Origin: Phycisphaeraceae bacterium
GTDB lineage: Bacteria; Planctomycetota; Phycisphaerae; Phycisphaerales; UBA1924
Direction: 5' to 3'
Assembly: GCA_020639235.1 (NCBI GenBank)
Contig: JACKHC010000001.1
Span: 1,550,001 to 1,614,000 of the forward strand
Length of the DNA: 64,000 nucleotides
Shown: positions 1 through 8,598 of the stretch, piece after piece
Layout of the letters: each line of letters opens with the position of its first letter
How positions within the stretch are numbered: position 1 is the first letter of the stretch
The notes under the pieces: model-generated
The model's database searches: none
Told to the model about the DNA's origin: nothing
What the model saw: only the letters and a program-made list of their open reading frames with translations
Position numbers and translations under genes: made by a program

Positions 1-1
1 A

Positions 2-664
2 CTGGCGGCCGCGCTCGAGGGGCCCGGAATCTCTCCCGATGCCGGCAACAATGCCGGGTCGACGCTGCTTCAGTTGGAAGCCGAAGCTCCTGCCGCGGCC
101 AAACTGGGCGGACCATTGGCGGGTAAGCCCGTCAATGTCGGCGCATCGCATGGGCAAGTGTCTCAGGGCTCGGCTGACGCGGAGGCGGGGTTCGGCGCGG
201 GCGTGTCGCGCGGGCTGGCCGCGGCGCTGCAGCAGAAGGGCGGTTCGCTCACGATACGGCTGTCCCCGGCGTCGCTCGGGTCGCTCCGGATCGAGATGAC
301 GCTCGGCGAAGGCCAGGTCTCGGTTCGTATGGAGACACTCAACGAGCAGGCGCAGCAGATGCTGATGCGGTCGATGCCCATGCTCAAGGACTCGCTCGAG
401 AGCAAGGGCCTGACGGTGCGAGATATCCAGGTGACGCCGACACTTCACCAGGCGAGCGGAGCGCACCAGAGCGCCGACACGCGTCAGCAGTCTCAGCACG
501 ATCAGCATGCGTGGGATGAAGGGCGCGGAGACGGGGATCAGCCGGGTGGCGGCGGGCGCGAGGGCGAGGGCGGCGCTCGGCGTGATGGTCGTGACGGCTC
601 GGACGATCTGAGCGAGCAGTGGTTCGAACAAAGGTTACGGATGACGCTCAACGCGGTCGCGTGA
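2..664 (+). CDS. fliK: FliK-like flagellar hook-length control protein, C-terminal part (5' truncated by window)
   Basis: The frame is open from the first bases of the window, so the start lies upstream and only about 220 C-terminal residues are visible. They contain the FliK/Flg_hook C-terminal domain: a segment reading GGSLTIRLSPASLGSLRIEM, followed by an acidic helix rich in Q, M and L (QQMLMRSMPMLKDSLESKGL). This domain binds FlhB and switches export from hook to filament substrates. The last ~60 residues are Gly/Asp/Arg-rich and low complexity. flgD follows after 16 bases, which supports membership of the hook operon. The N-terminal ruler region cannot be judged. Confidence 0.85.
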   Translation: MAAALEGPGISPDAGNNAGSTLLQLEAEAPAAAKLGGPLAGKPVNVGASHGQVSQGSADAEAGFGAGVSRGLAAALQQKGGSLTIRLSPASLGSLRIEMTLGEGQVSVRMETLNEQAQQMLMRSMPMLKDSLESKGLTVRDIQVTPTLHQASGAHQSADTRQQSQHDQHAWDEGRGDGDQPGGGGREGEGGARRDGRDGSDDLSEQWFEQRLRMTLNAVA

Positions 665-680
665 GCGGGGAGAAGTTGCC

Positions 681-1301
681 ATGTCAGCGATTTCGGGTCA
701 GTTGACGAGTTCGGGGAGCGGTTCGGCGACACAGGCCTTCGAGGCGTTGTCGAGTCAGGACTTCCTGGAGGTCATCTTCACGGAACTGACGGCGCAGAAC
801 CCGCTCGAGCCGAACGACACCAAAGATCTCCTCAATCAGATCGCGACGATTCGCTCGATCGAGTCGGATCTGCAGCTGGCGGACAAGCTCGAGAACATGC
901 TCCGGCGCAGCGAGATCACATCCGCGAGTTCGATGGTCGGGAAGTTCATCACGGGCACGACCGACAACGGCGTTGACGCGATCGGATTCGTTGACTCTGT
1001 TTCGATCACGCGAGAGGGCATCCGGATGAACCTCAGCGACGGGTCGTCGGTCGCGCTCTCGAACGTGCAGGAGATCATCGATACGGCCCTGCTCGGGCCG
1101 GCGCAGGAGCCGGGTGCGGGCGAGACGCCCGAGCCGGTGCTCGACCAGAACGGCGATGGCGAAGTGAATACGGATGACTTGAACTTCGTGCTCGCGCACA
1201 TCGGCCAATCGGTGACGCCCGGCACTCTGGGCGATGTCGATGGCAACGGTGTTGTGAACGAGGACGATGCGGCAGCGATCAACGAAGCCCTCGGCGGGTA
1301 G
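681..1301 (+). CDS. flgD: FlgD flagellar hook-capping protein with a C-terminal dockerin-like EF-hand pair
   Basis: FlgD caps the growing hook and directs FlgE polymerisation outside the cell. Residues 20-95 carry the conserved N-terminal half: 'QDFLEVIFTELTAQNPLEPN' around 26-45, 'LLNQIATIRSIE' and the 'SSMVGKFI' segment. The usual C-terminal Tudor/Ig-like domain is short or absent. Instead residues ~155-203 hold two calcium-loop-like repeats, DQNGDGEVNTDDL and DVDGNGVVNEDDA, which resemble the dockerin tails on secreted proteins elsewhere in this window. A good RBS (ggggag) precedes the ATG. It sits between fliK and a flagellar-operon gene. The FlgD identity is firm; the function of the tail is unknown. 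Confidence 0.88.
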   Translation: MSAISGQLTSSGSGSATQAFEALSSQDFLEVIFTELTAQNPLEPNDTKDLLNQIATIRSIESDLQLADKLENMLRRSEITSASSMVGKFITGTTDNGVDAIGFVDSVSITREGIRMNLSDGSSVALSNVQEIIDTALLGPAQEPGAGETPEPVLDQNGDGEVNTDDLNFVLAHIGQSVTPGTLGDVDGNGVVNEDDAAAINEALGG

Positions 1302-1319
1302 CGGCACCGGAGCGGCGTT

Positions 1320-1826
1320 GTGATCGGATCCACCGACCTATTGCGGAAACTCGCGTCCGGCGTGCAGCCCGACGGGACTCACCGGATTTCGGCGCCGGAG
1401 GCGATCGAGCGCGAGCGCTTCGAGGGTTTGCTGGCGCGGATACGCGACGGCGGGTTGGGGAGTGGTCGGCCCGTTCGGCTTTCTGGCGACGCATCGATCG
1501 AACTCGATGACGAGCAGACGTCGCGCCTCTCGGACGCGATCGATGCGGCGCAGGCCGCGGGCTACGAACGCCTGCTTGCGTGTATCGATCAGCATGTTCT
1601 GCGCGTGGATGTCGCGCAGCGGGAGGCAAATCCCATTGAGAGCGGTGCAGATAGCGGGTTGCTGACGGGCTTTGACGCGGCGGTGGTGATATCAAAGGAG
1701 CCCGAGGATGTGCCGCGGGTCGTTCAGCGTCCGAGCGGCTTGCGGAATGCGGCGCTCGGGGAGTTGCTGGCACGGGATGTGCGTAGCGGAGAGGTCGCGG
1801 CGACGAATCCTCGGGCCGCGGAATGA
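1320..1826 (+). CDS. Small flagellar-operon protein (flgD-flgE intergenic family)
   Basis: A 168-residue soluble protein starting at GTG, 18 bases after flgD and just ahead of flgE. Position and shape match the poorly characterised 'flagellar operon protein' family that many bacteria encode between flgD and flgE. The middle region (AAGYERLLACIDQHVLRVDV, then LLTGFDAAVVISKEPEDVPR) resembles that family's conserved core, in which a short helix is followed by a hydrophobic strand. The C-terminal ~35 residues are not conserved in any way I recognise. No signal peptide or membrane segment is seen. Family assignment rests mainly on position; a role in hook assembly is inferred. Confidence 0.6.
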   Translation: MIGSTDLLRKLASGVQPDGTHRISAPEAIERERFEGLLARIRDGGLGSGRPVRLSGDASIELDDEQTSRLSDAIDAAQAAGYERLLACIDQHVLRVDVAQREANPIESGADSGLLTGFDAAVVISKEPEDVPRVVQRPSGLRNAALGELLARDVRSGEVAATNPRAAE

Positions 1827-1848
1827 ACGGCAGTAAAGGAGAGCCGGG

Positions 1849-3603
1849 ATGGCTTCAACGGGCGCATTGTTTACCGGGTTGAGCGGCCTGAGCACGCACG
1901 CCAGACGCCTCGAGGTGATCGGCAACAACATCGCCAACGTCTCGACCACGGCGTACAAGTCGAACCGGATGCTCTTCGCGTCGGGGATCAATCGCAACTT
2001 CAGTCTCGGGACCGCGCCGTCGGGCGCGAGCGGCGGCACCAATCCCGGCCAGGTCGGCCTGGGTGTGACGATCGCGGGCACGCAGCGCGATTTCTCCAAT
2101 GGGGCCATCTCGCCCACCGGCATCTCGCGCGACATGGCGATCGAGGGCGGCGGGTTCTTTGTCGTCGATCGGGCGGGGCAGCAGTTATACACCCGCGCCG
2201 GCGCGTTCCAGTTCAACGCCCAGAACGAACTCGTCACGATCAGCGGTGATCGCCTGATGGGATTCGGAGTTGACGAGGATTTCAACATTACCGAGGGTCA
2301 GATCGAGCCGCTTACTGTCCCGCTCGGGACGATGACGCTCGCCGAGGCGACGGAGAATGTGAGTTTCACCGGCAATCTGGACGCCGATGGCGACATCGGG
2401 ACGCAGGGGAGCAACCTGCAGTTCGCGGAGCTGACATCCGGCGGGCCGGGCGTGTTCGCGACCGGCGCGACACTCCTGACCGCCATCGACGGCGGCGGGT
2501 TTGCGGCGGGCGATGTGATCACCGTTTCGGGTGCGACGCGCGGCGGGAAGCTCCAGCCGGACGCGACCTTTGAACTCACAACGGGCACCGAGACGATCGA
2601 CGATTTCCTCGCGTTCCTCCAGGAAGCCCTAGGCGTTGTGCCCAACGGCGGCGCTTCGCCCGGTGATCCGGGCGGCGGCATCGAGCCGGGTAGTTTCTCG
2701 ATCACGAATGGCGTGATCGACTTTGTCGGGAACTTCGGCGAGCAGAACGATCTCGATCTCTCCGCCGGCAACATCTCTGTTGAGGACACGACGGGCACCG
2801 CCAAGGCGCACCCGTTCGACATCACCAAGACGCAGACCGCCGACGGTGAGAGCGTGCGTACCAGCTACATCGTGTATGACTCGCTCGGCACCGCGATGTC
2901 GGTGGACATCACCTTCGTGCTGGCATTCAAGGACAACTCGGGCACATATTGGCGCCCCTTCCTGCACTCTGCGGACGACACGGATCTCGCGCTCCATCTC
3001 GAGAGCGGCGATCGTTCGATCGTGGGCGGCTACGACGACTCGATCCCCATGGTGCAGTTCGACAACTTCGGGCAGCTTGTCGGGCCGGAGACCGTCAGCG
3101 TCCAGCTCGACCGCATGGATACCGGCGCCTCGGATCCGCTGACATTCAATCTCGACTTCAGCGGGCAGGCGGGGATGATCACGGCGTATTCCGATGCGGG
3201 CGGGTCTTCAACGATCGCGTCCGTATTCCAGGACGGTTCGCCGCTTGGGACACTGACGAACTTCGCGGTCGGGGCCGACGGCATCGTCACGGGCGGATTC
3301 ACGAACGGCTTGACGCGCGTGATCGGGCAGGTGGCGTTGGCGGGATTCACGAATCCTGAGGGCCTGGTGGATGTCGGCGACAATCTCTTCAATGTGGGAC
3401 CGAACTCCGGGTCGCCCGTGATTTCCCAGCCGCTGGAGTTCTCGAATGGGAGGATCATCGGCGGCGCGCTGGAGCTCTCGAACGTGGACCTGAGCAAGGA
3501 GTTCATCGAGATGATCCTCACGTCGACGGGGTACTCCGCGTCGAGCCGGGTGATCTCGACGGCGGATCAGCTGCTCCAGCAGTTGCTGCTCCTGGCCCAG
3601 TAA
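1849..3603 (+). CDS. flgE: FlgE flagellar hook protein
   Basis: The 584-residue hook subunit is exported by the flagellar type III apparatus and polymerises under the FlgD cap. The N-terminus has the flagellar rod/hook signature (LFTGLSGLSTHARRLEVIGN, then NIANVSTTAYKSNR). The C-terminal ~40 residues form the matching coiled-coil D0 helix (ELSNVDLSKEFIEMILTSTG). Between them lie Gly/Asp/Thr-rich beta domains, longer than in the ~400-residue enterobacterial FlgE. A strong RBS (aaaggag) precedes the ATG. flbD follows 72 bases later. Assignment is secure from the terminal signatures and position. Confidence 0.95.
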   Translation: MASTGALFTGLSGLSTHARRLEVIGNNIANVSTTAYKSNRMLFASGINRNFSLGTAPSGASGGTNPGQVGLGVTIAGTQRDFSNGAISPTGISRDMAIEGGGFFVVDRAGQQLYTRAGAFQFNAQNELVTISGDRLMGFGVDEDFNITEGQIEPLTVPLGTMTLAEATENVSFTGNLDADGDIGTQGSNLQFAELTSGGPGVFATGATLLTAIDGGGFAAGDVITVSGATRGGKLQPDATFELTTGTETIDDFLAFLQEALGVVPNGGASPGDPGGGIEPGSFSITNGVIDFVGNFGEQNDLDLSAGNISVEDTTGTAKAHPFDITKTQTADGESVRTSYIVYDSLGTAMSVDITFVLAFKDNSGTYWRPFLHSADDTDLALHLESGDRSIVGGYDDSIPMVQFDNFGQLVGPETVSVQLDRMDTGASDPLTFNLDFSGQAGMITAYSDAGGSSTIASVFQDGSPLGTLTNFAVGADGIVTGGFTNGLTRVIGQVALAGFTNPEGLVDVGDNLFNVGPNSGSPVISQPLEFSNGRIIGGALELSNVDLSKEFIEMILTSTGYSASSRVISTADQLLQQLLLLAQ

Positions 3604-3675
3604 TCGGGCGGGACCCGCCGGATTCGGTTGAAGTCGCGTCTACGGAACGCCGATAACGCGCGTCAGGAGAACCCC

Positions 3676-3876
3676 ATGATCGTCCTGACTCGGCTCAACG
3701 GGCAGCCGTTTGTGCTCAACGCCGACCTCATCCGAACCATCGAGCAGACGCCCGACACCACGATCTCGCTCACCACGGGCGAACGCATAGTCGTTTCCGA
3801 GTCGCTGCGCGAGGTGGTGGATCGGGCGATCGACTATGCCCGTGTGATCCGCCAGCCGGCATTCGCTTCGGGATGA
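3676..3876 (+). CDS. flbD: FlbD-family flagellar protein
   Basis: A 66-residue protein beginning MIVLTRLNGQPFVLNADLIR, the hallmark of the short FlbD (SwrD-like) family encoded between flgE and motA in many bacteria. In Bacillus the homologue SwrD raises flagellar torque. The core continues through IEQTPDTTISLTTGERIVV to a helix 'VVDRAIDYARVI'. I chose the internal ATG because AGGAG lies at 3665-3669, seven bases upstream, and because the family starts with MI-LTRLNG. Position directly ahead of the stator genes fits a motor-related role. Confidence 0.9.
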   Translation: MIVLTRLNGQPFVLNADLIRTIEQTPDTTISLTTGERIVVSESLREVVDRAIDYARVIRQPAFASG

Positions 3877-3979
3877 TTGCGACGGTCGTCCGAACTCGGG
3901 CTTAAGGAGCGGGGTTGCCGGGTCGATAACCGGGAGACCACTATGTGCGCCCCCGGTGCGGGGCGGGAAGGCCTTCCGC

Positions 3980-4765
3980 ATGGACTTGGGAACAATTCTG
4001 GGATTGGTGCTCGGCGGCATTCTGCTCCTGGTGGCGATGCTGCTCGGTGGTTCGCTCATGGTCTTCGTGGACATCCCTTCGGTGCTGATCGTGATCGGGG
4101 GGAGTTTCACGGCGGCGATGACGGCGTTCCCGTTGGCCAATCTGTTCAAGCTGCCCAAGATCATGATGAAGTCGATCTTCGTGCCCAAGGTCGATCACGG
4201 CGCGATGATCCGCGAGATGGTCAAGTACGCGGAGGTCGCCCGCCGCGACGGCATTCTCGCGCTGGAGGGCATGACGGACGAGATGGAGGACGAACTCCTG
4301 ATTCTCGGCGTCAAGATGGCGGTCGACGGCACGGACCCGGACCTGATCGAGCAGGTGCTCGACGCGGATGTTGAGAACATGCTGGCGCGCCATTCCGAGG
4401 GTAAGGCGCTGCTCGACGGCATCGGCAAGTACGGCCCGGCCTTCGGCATGATCGGGACGCTGATCGGGCTGGTTGCGATGCTCGCGAACATGTCCGATCC
4501 GTCGACGATCGGCGGCGGCATGGCGGTGGCGCTGCTCACCACGATGTACGGCGCCATTCTCTCGAATGTGATCTTCCTGCCGATGGCGGACAAGCTCGCG
4601 CTCTACAACGAGCGCGAACTGCTGGCCAAGACCATCGTGATCAAGGGCGTGATGTCGATCCAGTCGGGCGACAATCCGCGCGTTGTCGAGCAGAAGCTCA
4701 AGACATTCCTTTCCCCCGGTGCTCGTGCCGCATTCGATGACGACGCGCTCAAGGCCGCCGCGTAA
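3980..4765 (+). CDS. motA: MotA flagellar motor stator subunit
   Basis: A 261-residue inner-membrane stator protein that forms the proton or sodium channel with MotB and transmits torque to FliG. Four hydrophobic segments are visible: two near the N-terminus (LGTILGLVLGGILLLVAMLL and SVLIVIGGSFTAAMTAFPLA) and two near residues 150-200 (AFGMIGTLIGLVAMLANM and AVALLTTMYGAILSNVIFLP). A charged cytoplasmic loop lies between the pairs. I chose the ATG at 3980, preceded by GGGAAGG nine bases upstream, over an in-frame GTG 24 bases earlier. motB starts 9 bases after the stop. The ion specificity is not clear from sequence alone. Confidence 0.93.
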   Translation: MDLGTILGLVLGGILLLVAMLLGGSLMVFVDIPSVLIVIGGSFTAAMTAFPLANLFKLPKIMMKSIFVPKVDHGAMIREMVKYAEVARRDGILALEGMTDEMEDELLILGVKMAVDGTDPDLIEQVLDADVENMLARHSEGKALLDGIGKYGPAFGMIGTLIGLVAMLANMSDPSTIGGGMAVALLTTMYGAILSNVIFLPMADKLALYNERELLAKTIVIKGVMSIQSGDNPRVVEQKLKTFLSPGARAAFDDDALKAAA

Positions 4766-4774
4766 GAACGACCC

Positions 4775-5557
4775 ATGCCGAAGAAACCCGAGAAAAAGTC
4801 GGCCGGCGTTCCCGAGTGGGTTGTCACCTACGGCGACATGATGAGTCTGCTGTTGTGCTTCTTCATCCTGCTCGCGGCGTTCAGCGAAATGAAAAAGGAC
4901 GAGGAGTATCAGCGCGTCGTCGAAGGCATCAAGGAAGCGTTCGGCTATTCCGGTGGCGTCGGTGTGCTCCCCAGCAACGATGTCCCGCTGCGATCGATGA
5001 TCGAGATGCTCGAGTCGGCGGTGATGAAAGAGATGAAGCAGACCAAGGTCTCCAACACGACGGACGAGGGCCCGCAGGGCAAGGAGACCAAGGTCACGAA
5101 GGTTCATGAGGGGATGATGTTCACGATCGGCGGCAACCTGACTTTCGAGCCGGGGAGCGCCGAGCTCAAGCCCGAGGCCAAGCGCGAGATCGTCAAGGTC
5201 TGCAAACTGCTCGACGGTCGCCAGAACAAAATCGCGGTCCGCGGGCATGCGGCACGAAAGCGTCTTCCGCCCGACTCGCCCTTCAAGGACCTGACCGATC
5301 TGTCGTACGCACGAGCGAAGGCGGCGTACGAGGTGATGGTGAATGACGGCGGTCTCAACCCGGAGGTCCTGTATATCGAGGCCCGGGGCGACAACGAACC
5401 GCTCAACCCGCGTCAGACCGACGAAAAGGCGAGCACCGCGAATCGGCGCGTCGAGATCATCATGACCGAAGTCCTGGTGACCGATCTGAACCACAACGAC
5501 TATTCGGATGAGGGAGCCGCGGTCGGTGCGACCGGCGGCTCATCTGAGGGAGGATGA
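4775..5557 (+). CDS. motB: MotB flagellar motor stator subunit
   Basis: A 260-residue partner of MotA. The N-terminal plug/transmembrane region reads PEWVVTYGDMMSLLLCFFIL; Asp21 in the YGD motif is the ion-binding aspartate expected of MotB proteins. Residues ~115-235 form an OmpA-like peptidoglycan-binding domain, with 'ELKPEAKREI', 'VRGHAARK' and the closing 'TANRRVEIIM' signature. An acidic, Gly-rich tail follows. It sits 9 bases after motA and 3 bases before the next gene, so the three are clearly one transcript. Confidence 0.94.
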   Translation: MPKKPEKKSAGVPEWVVTYGDMMSLLLCFFILLAAFSEMKKDEEYQRVVEGIKEAFGYSGGVGVLPSNDVPLRSMIEMLESAVMKEMKQTKVSNTTDEGPQGKETKVTKVHEGMMFTIGGNLTFEPGSAELKPEAKREIVKVCKLLDGRQNKIAVRGHAARKRLPPDSPFKDLTDLSYARAKAAYEVMVNDGGLNPEVLYIEARGDNEPLNPRQTDEKASTANRRVEIIMTEVLVTDLNHNDYSDEGAAVGATGGSSEGG

Positions 5558-5560
5558 TCC

Positions 5561-6094
5561 ATGGCCGACGAAGCGAAAGCAGCACCGGCGCCAGAGGCGA
5601 GCGCGGGCGGCGGCAAGAAGCTCCCGCTCAAGACCATCATCATCGTTATGGCGATGCTGGTGGTCGAAGCGGGCGTCCTGGTGGCGGCGTTGTCGATGTT
5701 TGGCGGGCCGTCCAAGGCGGTCGCCGACGACGGCGCGGTCGAGCCGTCCCCGGATGCGCTGCTCGTTGAGATTCCGGTGGTGCACGAGAAGTTCAACAAC
5801 AGCGCGACGGGGCGGGTCTGGCTCTGGGACACCGAGGTCCTGATACAGGTCCGCGAGAAGGATCAGCCCGCGATCGAGGACATCCTGACACGCCGGCAGG
5901 CCGAGATTCGGACCGGGATCAGCGCGATCGTGGCGTCGGCCCAGCACGGGTACTTCACCGAGCCGGGGCGCAAGACCCTTACCCGGCAGCTCGAGGACTA
6001 CCTCCGCGAGGTGTTCAAGCAGCGAGGTGAGACCGAGAGCCGGGTCGCCATGGTGCTCATCCCTAAGTGCGTGGGCATGCCGGCGGACTTCTGA
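5561..6094 (+). CDS. fliL: FliL-like flagellar basal body-associated membrane protein
   Basis: A 177-residue single-pass inner-membrane protein: a short Lys-rich cytoplasmic N-terminus, one transmembrane helix (TIIIVMAMLVVEAGVLVAAL, residues ~27-47), then a periplasmic domain. FliL rings surround the stator and help stabilise it. Order after motAB and the size fit FliL. The periplasmic part has the expected helix-strand pattern ('IEDILTRRQAEIRTGISAIV', 'GRKTLTRQLEDYL') but diverges from enterobacterial FliL, so the family call leans on context. A strong RBS (gggagg) precedes the ATG, 3 bases after motB. Confidence 0.75.
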   Translation: MADEAKAAPAPEASAGGGKKLPLKTIIIVMAMLVVEAGVLVAALSMFGGPSKAVADDGAVEPSPDALLVEIPVVHEKFNNSATGRVWLWDTEVLIQVREKDQPAIEDILTRRQAEIRTGISAIVASAQHGYFTEPGRKTLTRQLEDYLREVFKQRGETESRVAMVLIPKCVGMPADF

Positions 6095-6245
6095 GCCGAT
6101 CGGCGGTTTCTGCGCTGCGACCGATATAGAGAATGTGCGGCCCGATCTCATTCTGCGCCGATAGCAGGAGGTGAGTGCGCCGACTCCGCGTCCGGCGCGG
6201 TGCGAGTGCGCAAGGATTGCGCTGGTAGAGCCGACAGGATGTGCC

Positions 6246-6776
6246 ATGGCAGACCCGGAAACCACGCCCGAACCCGCCGAGCAGCCCGAAGCGATGGCCG
6301 GTGGTGCCGACGCGACTCCCGCTGAGAACGCGATCGACGAGGCCACCGACTCGGCATCCGCGACGGGCGACGCCTTCGCCGACGCCTTGCTGGCCTCGAC
6401 TGAGGCCGCGATCAATGACGCGACCAAGGATGACGGCCCGAAATCTTCGGCCCCTTCTGGCGGCGGCGCGTCCATGAGTCTTCCGGACTTCGGCGCGGGC
6501 GGCGCGGCGGCGGCGGGAGATGCGGGGCTCGACCTGCTCTCGGATGTGTCGCTCAATGTGAAAATCGAACTCGGTCGCACGCGGATGTACGTCGAGGATG
6601 TGCTGCGGCTTTCATCGGGTGCGGTCGTGGAACTCGACAAGCTCGCGGGTGATCCGGTGGATATCTATGTGAACGACCGGAGAGTCGCGCGGGGAGAAGT
6701 GCTCGTGGTCAACGACAACTTCTGCGTCCGGGTGAGCGAGATCGTCGCCGCACCGGGCGATGACGAGGAGAACTGA
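6246..6776 (+). CDS. fliN: FliN flagellar motor switch protein
   Basis: A 176-residue C-ring protein. The first ~90 residues are an acidic, Ala/Thr/Glu-rich linker. The last ~80 are the FliN/SpoA domain: LLSDVSLNVKIELGRTRMYV, then VLRLSSGAVVELDKLAGDPV and VNDRRVARGEVLVVNDNFCV. This domain binds FliM/FliG in the switch complex and recruits FliH with export cargo. I chose ATG 6246 (AGGA at 6237-6240); an in-frame GTG at 6171 has its AGGAG directly abutting and would be poorly spaced. A 151-base gap precedes it. fliM, usually just upstream, is not here. Confidence 0.92.
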   Translation: MADPETTPEPAEQPEAMAGGADATPAENAIDEATDSASATGDAFADALLASTEAAINDATKDDGPKSSAPSGGGASMSLPDFGAGGAAAAGDAGLDLLSDVSLNVKIELGRTRMYVEDVLRLSSGAVVELDKLAGDPVDIYVNDRRVARGEVLVVNDNFCVRVSEIVAAPGDDEEN

Positions 6777-6855
6777 CGGTACACTCTGACTCGCGATGCA
6801 GGACGCATCGCGGATCGCCGGGCGGAGCCCGGTGGGACTCAGCCAGGACGGCGAC

Positions 6856-7761
6856 ATGAGCAGACCCCACGATGCAACTCGACTCGCACCCTGCGCGCTG
6901 GCGACTTTCGTCGCGGCGTGTCTTTGCGTTGTTGCGGTGGCGTCGGACGAACCTCCCATCGGTCCGATCGTCAATCCGGTGGGGCCGGTCGAGATCTCGT
7001 TGCCGAGTCTGGAAGAAGCGAGCGATCCGGCTCCGCAAGAGTCCGAGGGCGTTTCGGATACCGCGATCTCATCGGTTGACGCTGGCACGATTGATGAGGA
7101 GCCGGCGGCCGACGACTCGGCCGTCGAGAACTCCGGAAACAGCGATGAGGGAGCCGAGTCGCGCGTGAACGCAGGCGCGATCCCGTTGGCGCCGCAGGAG
7201 GCGATGCCGCTCGGCATGCCATCGCCATCAACGACGCCGACGGGGAACGGAGCGAAAGGCGGCGGGCTGAGTGGGTCGGGGAAGAGCGGATGGGTGAAGC
7301 AGACCGGAGCCGCGCTTGGCGTGGTGCTCGCTCTGATCCTGCTCGGCCGCTACGGGTTGGTTGCCCTGGCGCGCAAATCGGGCGGCCTGTCGGCGATGCT
7401 CGGCGCGGGGGGGCGGGCTCCGTCGGGCGTCATGGAGATCCTGGCCCGGTATCCGGTGTCGCGTGGGCACACGCTCGTGCTCCTAAAGGTTGATCGGCGC
7501 GTGCTGGTCCTGTGCCACACTTCGTCGGGGTTTACGACGCTCACCGAGTTCATTGAGCCCGAAGAGGTTGCGTCCATCCTGATGCGCGTGCGCGATGAAG
7601 AGGGCGAGAGCATGGCGGCGAGGTTCTCGCAGATGCTGCATGATCTGAGCGACTCCCCGGTAGAGGAGGGTGAGGCGGTGTCGCCGCGAATCGCGATCGC
7701 GCGCAACTCAGAGGACGAGCGGTGGCCGGCGCTTCGGACTGTCGGCGGGGGGGCGCGATGA
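6856..7761 (+). CDS. fliO: FliO-like flagellar biosynthetic protein
   Basis: About 301 residues. The N-terminus looks like a signal peptide (APCALATFVAACLCVVAVAS). A long Pro/Glu/Asp-rich region follows, then one transmembrane helix (AALGVVLALILLGRYGLVAL) and a small cytoplasmic domain with the FliO pattern (GVMEILARYPVSRGHTLVLL, then VDRRVLVLCHTSSGF). FliO is a chaperone for assembly of the FliP/Q/R export gate. I chose ATG 6856 because a signal peptide starts there and AGGACGG precedes it; an in-frame ATG at 6796 would add 20 non-hydrophobic residues. The stop overlaps the fliP start (ATGA). Confidence 0.82.
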   Translation: MSRPHDATRLAPCALATFVAACLCVVAVASDEPPIGPIVNPVGPVEISLPSLEEASDPAPQESEGVSDTAISSVDAGTIDEEPAADDSAVENSGNSDEGAESRVNAGAIPLAPQEAMPLGMPSPSTTPTGNGAKGGGLSGSGKSGWVKQTGAALGVVLALILLGRYGLVALARKSGGLSAMLGAGGRAPSGVMEILARYPVSRGHTLVLLKVDRRVLVLCHTSSGFTTLTEFIEPEEVASILMRVRDEEGESMAARFSQMLHDLSDSPVEEGEAVSPRIAIARNSEDERWPALRTVGGGAR

Positions 7762-8582
7762 AGCGGGCAATCGCGCTCATCGGCGTGCTGTTCGTCGCGC
7801 TCTTGGCGACGCGTGCATCGGGTGCGGAGGCCGCGGGCGCGCCGTCGATCAATCCCGTGAGCGTGATGGAGGACGCGGCCAAGGCGGTGCCGGGCCTCGA
7901 GGGCGATCTCAGCGGCGCGCTGAATGTCGTGATCCTGCTCACGGTGCTCACGCTGGTGCCGGCAATCATGGTGATGACGACCTGCTTCGTGCGATTCATC
8001 GTGGTGCTGGGGCTGCTCAAGCAGGCGATGGGTACGCAGTCGCTCCCGCCCGCGCAGGTCATCACGGCACTCTCGCTCTTTATGACATTCCTGGTGATGT
8101 CCCCGACGCTCGATCGCATCTACAACGAGGCCATCCTGCCCTACCAGCACGGCGAGGTGTCCAATCAGCTCGAGACATGGAACCTCGCCAAGCAGCCGAT
8201 CCGCGACTTCATGTTCGCGCAGATCGAGTCGACGGGGAACTGGTCGTCCCTCTACATGGTTCTCAATTACCGAGGCGTGGACACATCGCAGCCCGAGAAG
8301 CTCACCCGTGCCGATGTGGACATGGTGTCGCTGATTCCCGCGTACATGCTGAGCGAACTCAAGACGGCCTTCGTGATGGGCTTCCGCGTGTACCTGCCGT
8401 TCCTGGTGATCGACATGGTGATCGCGAGCCTGCTCATCTCGATGAGCATGATGATGCTCCCGCCCGTGCTCGTGAGTCTGCCGTTCAAGATTCTGCTGTT
8501 CGTGCTTGTGGATGGCTGGCAGCTGGTGGTCGGGAGTCTGATGCACTCTGTCGCGCCGGCGCTCCCGGCGTTGACTGGATAG
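7758..8582 (+). CDS. fliP: FliP flagellar export gate protein
   Basis: A 274-residue membrane protein with an N-terminal signal sequence (MKRAIALIGVLFVALLATRA), as FliP has, and four later hydrophobic stretches. The family core is plain: 'IVVLGLLKQAMGTQSLPPAQ', 'LSLFMTFLVMSPTLDRIYNE' and 'GFRVYLPFLVIDMVIASLLI' with 'MMMLPPVLVSLPFKILLFVL'. FliP forms the pentameric core of the type III export gate with FliQ and FliR. I chose ATG 7758, which overlaps the fliO stop as ATGA. Confidence 0.96.
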   Translation: MKRAIALIGVLFVALLATRASGAEAAGAPSINPVSVMEDAAKAVPGLEGDLSGALNVVILLTVLTLVPAIMVMTTCFVRFIVVLGLLKQAMGTQSLPPAQVITALSLFMTFLVMSPTLDRIYNEAILPYQHGEVSNQLETWNLAKQPIRDFMFAQIESTGNWSSLYMVLNYRGVDTSQPEKLTRADVDMVSLIPAYMLSELKTAFVMGFRVYLPFLVIDMVIASLLISMSMMMLPPVLVSLPFKILLFVLVDGWQLVVGSLMHSVAPALPALTG

Positions 8583-8598
8583 GAAGGAGGTCGCCGCT

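Noticed and set aside
3941..5494. A 517-codon minus-strand open frame across motA/motB
   Set aside because: Antisense shadow of two clear stator genes; no RBS and no domain.
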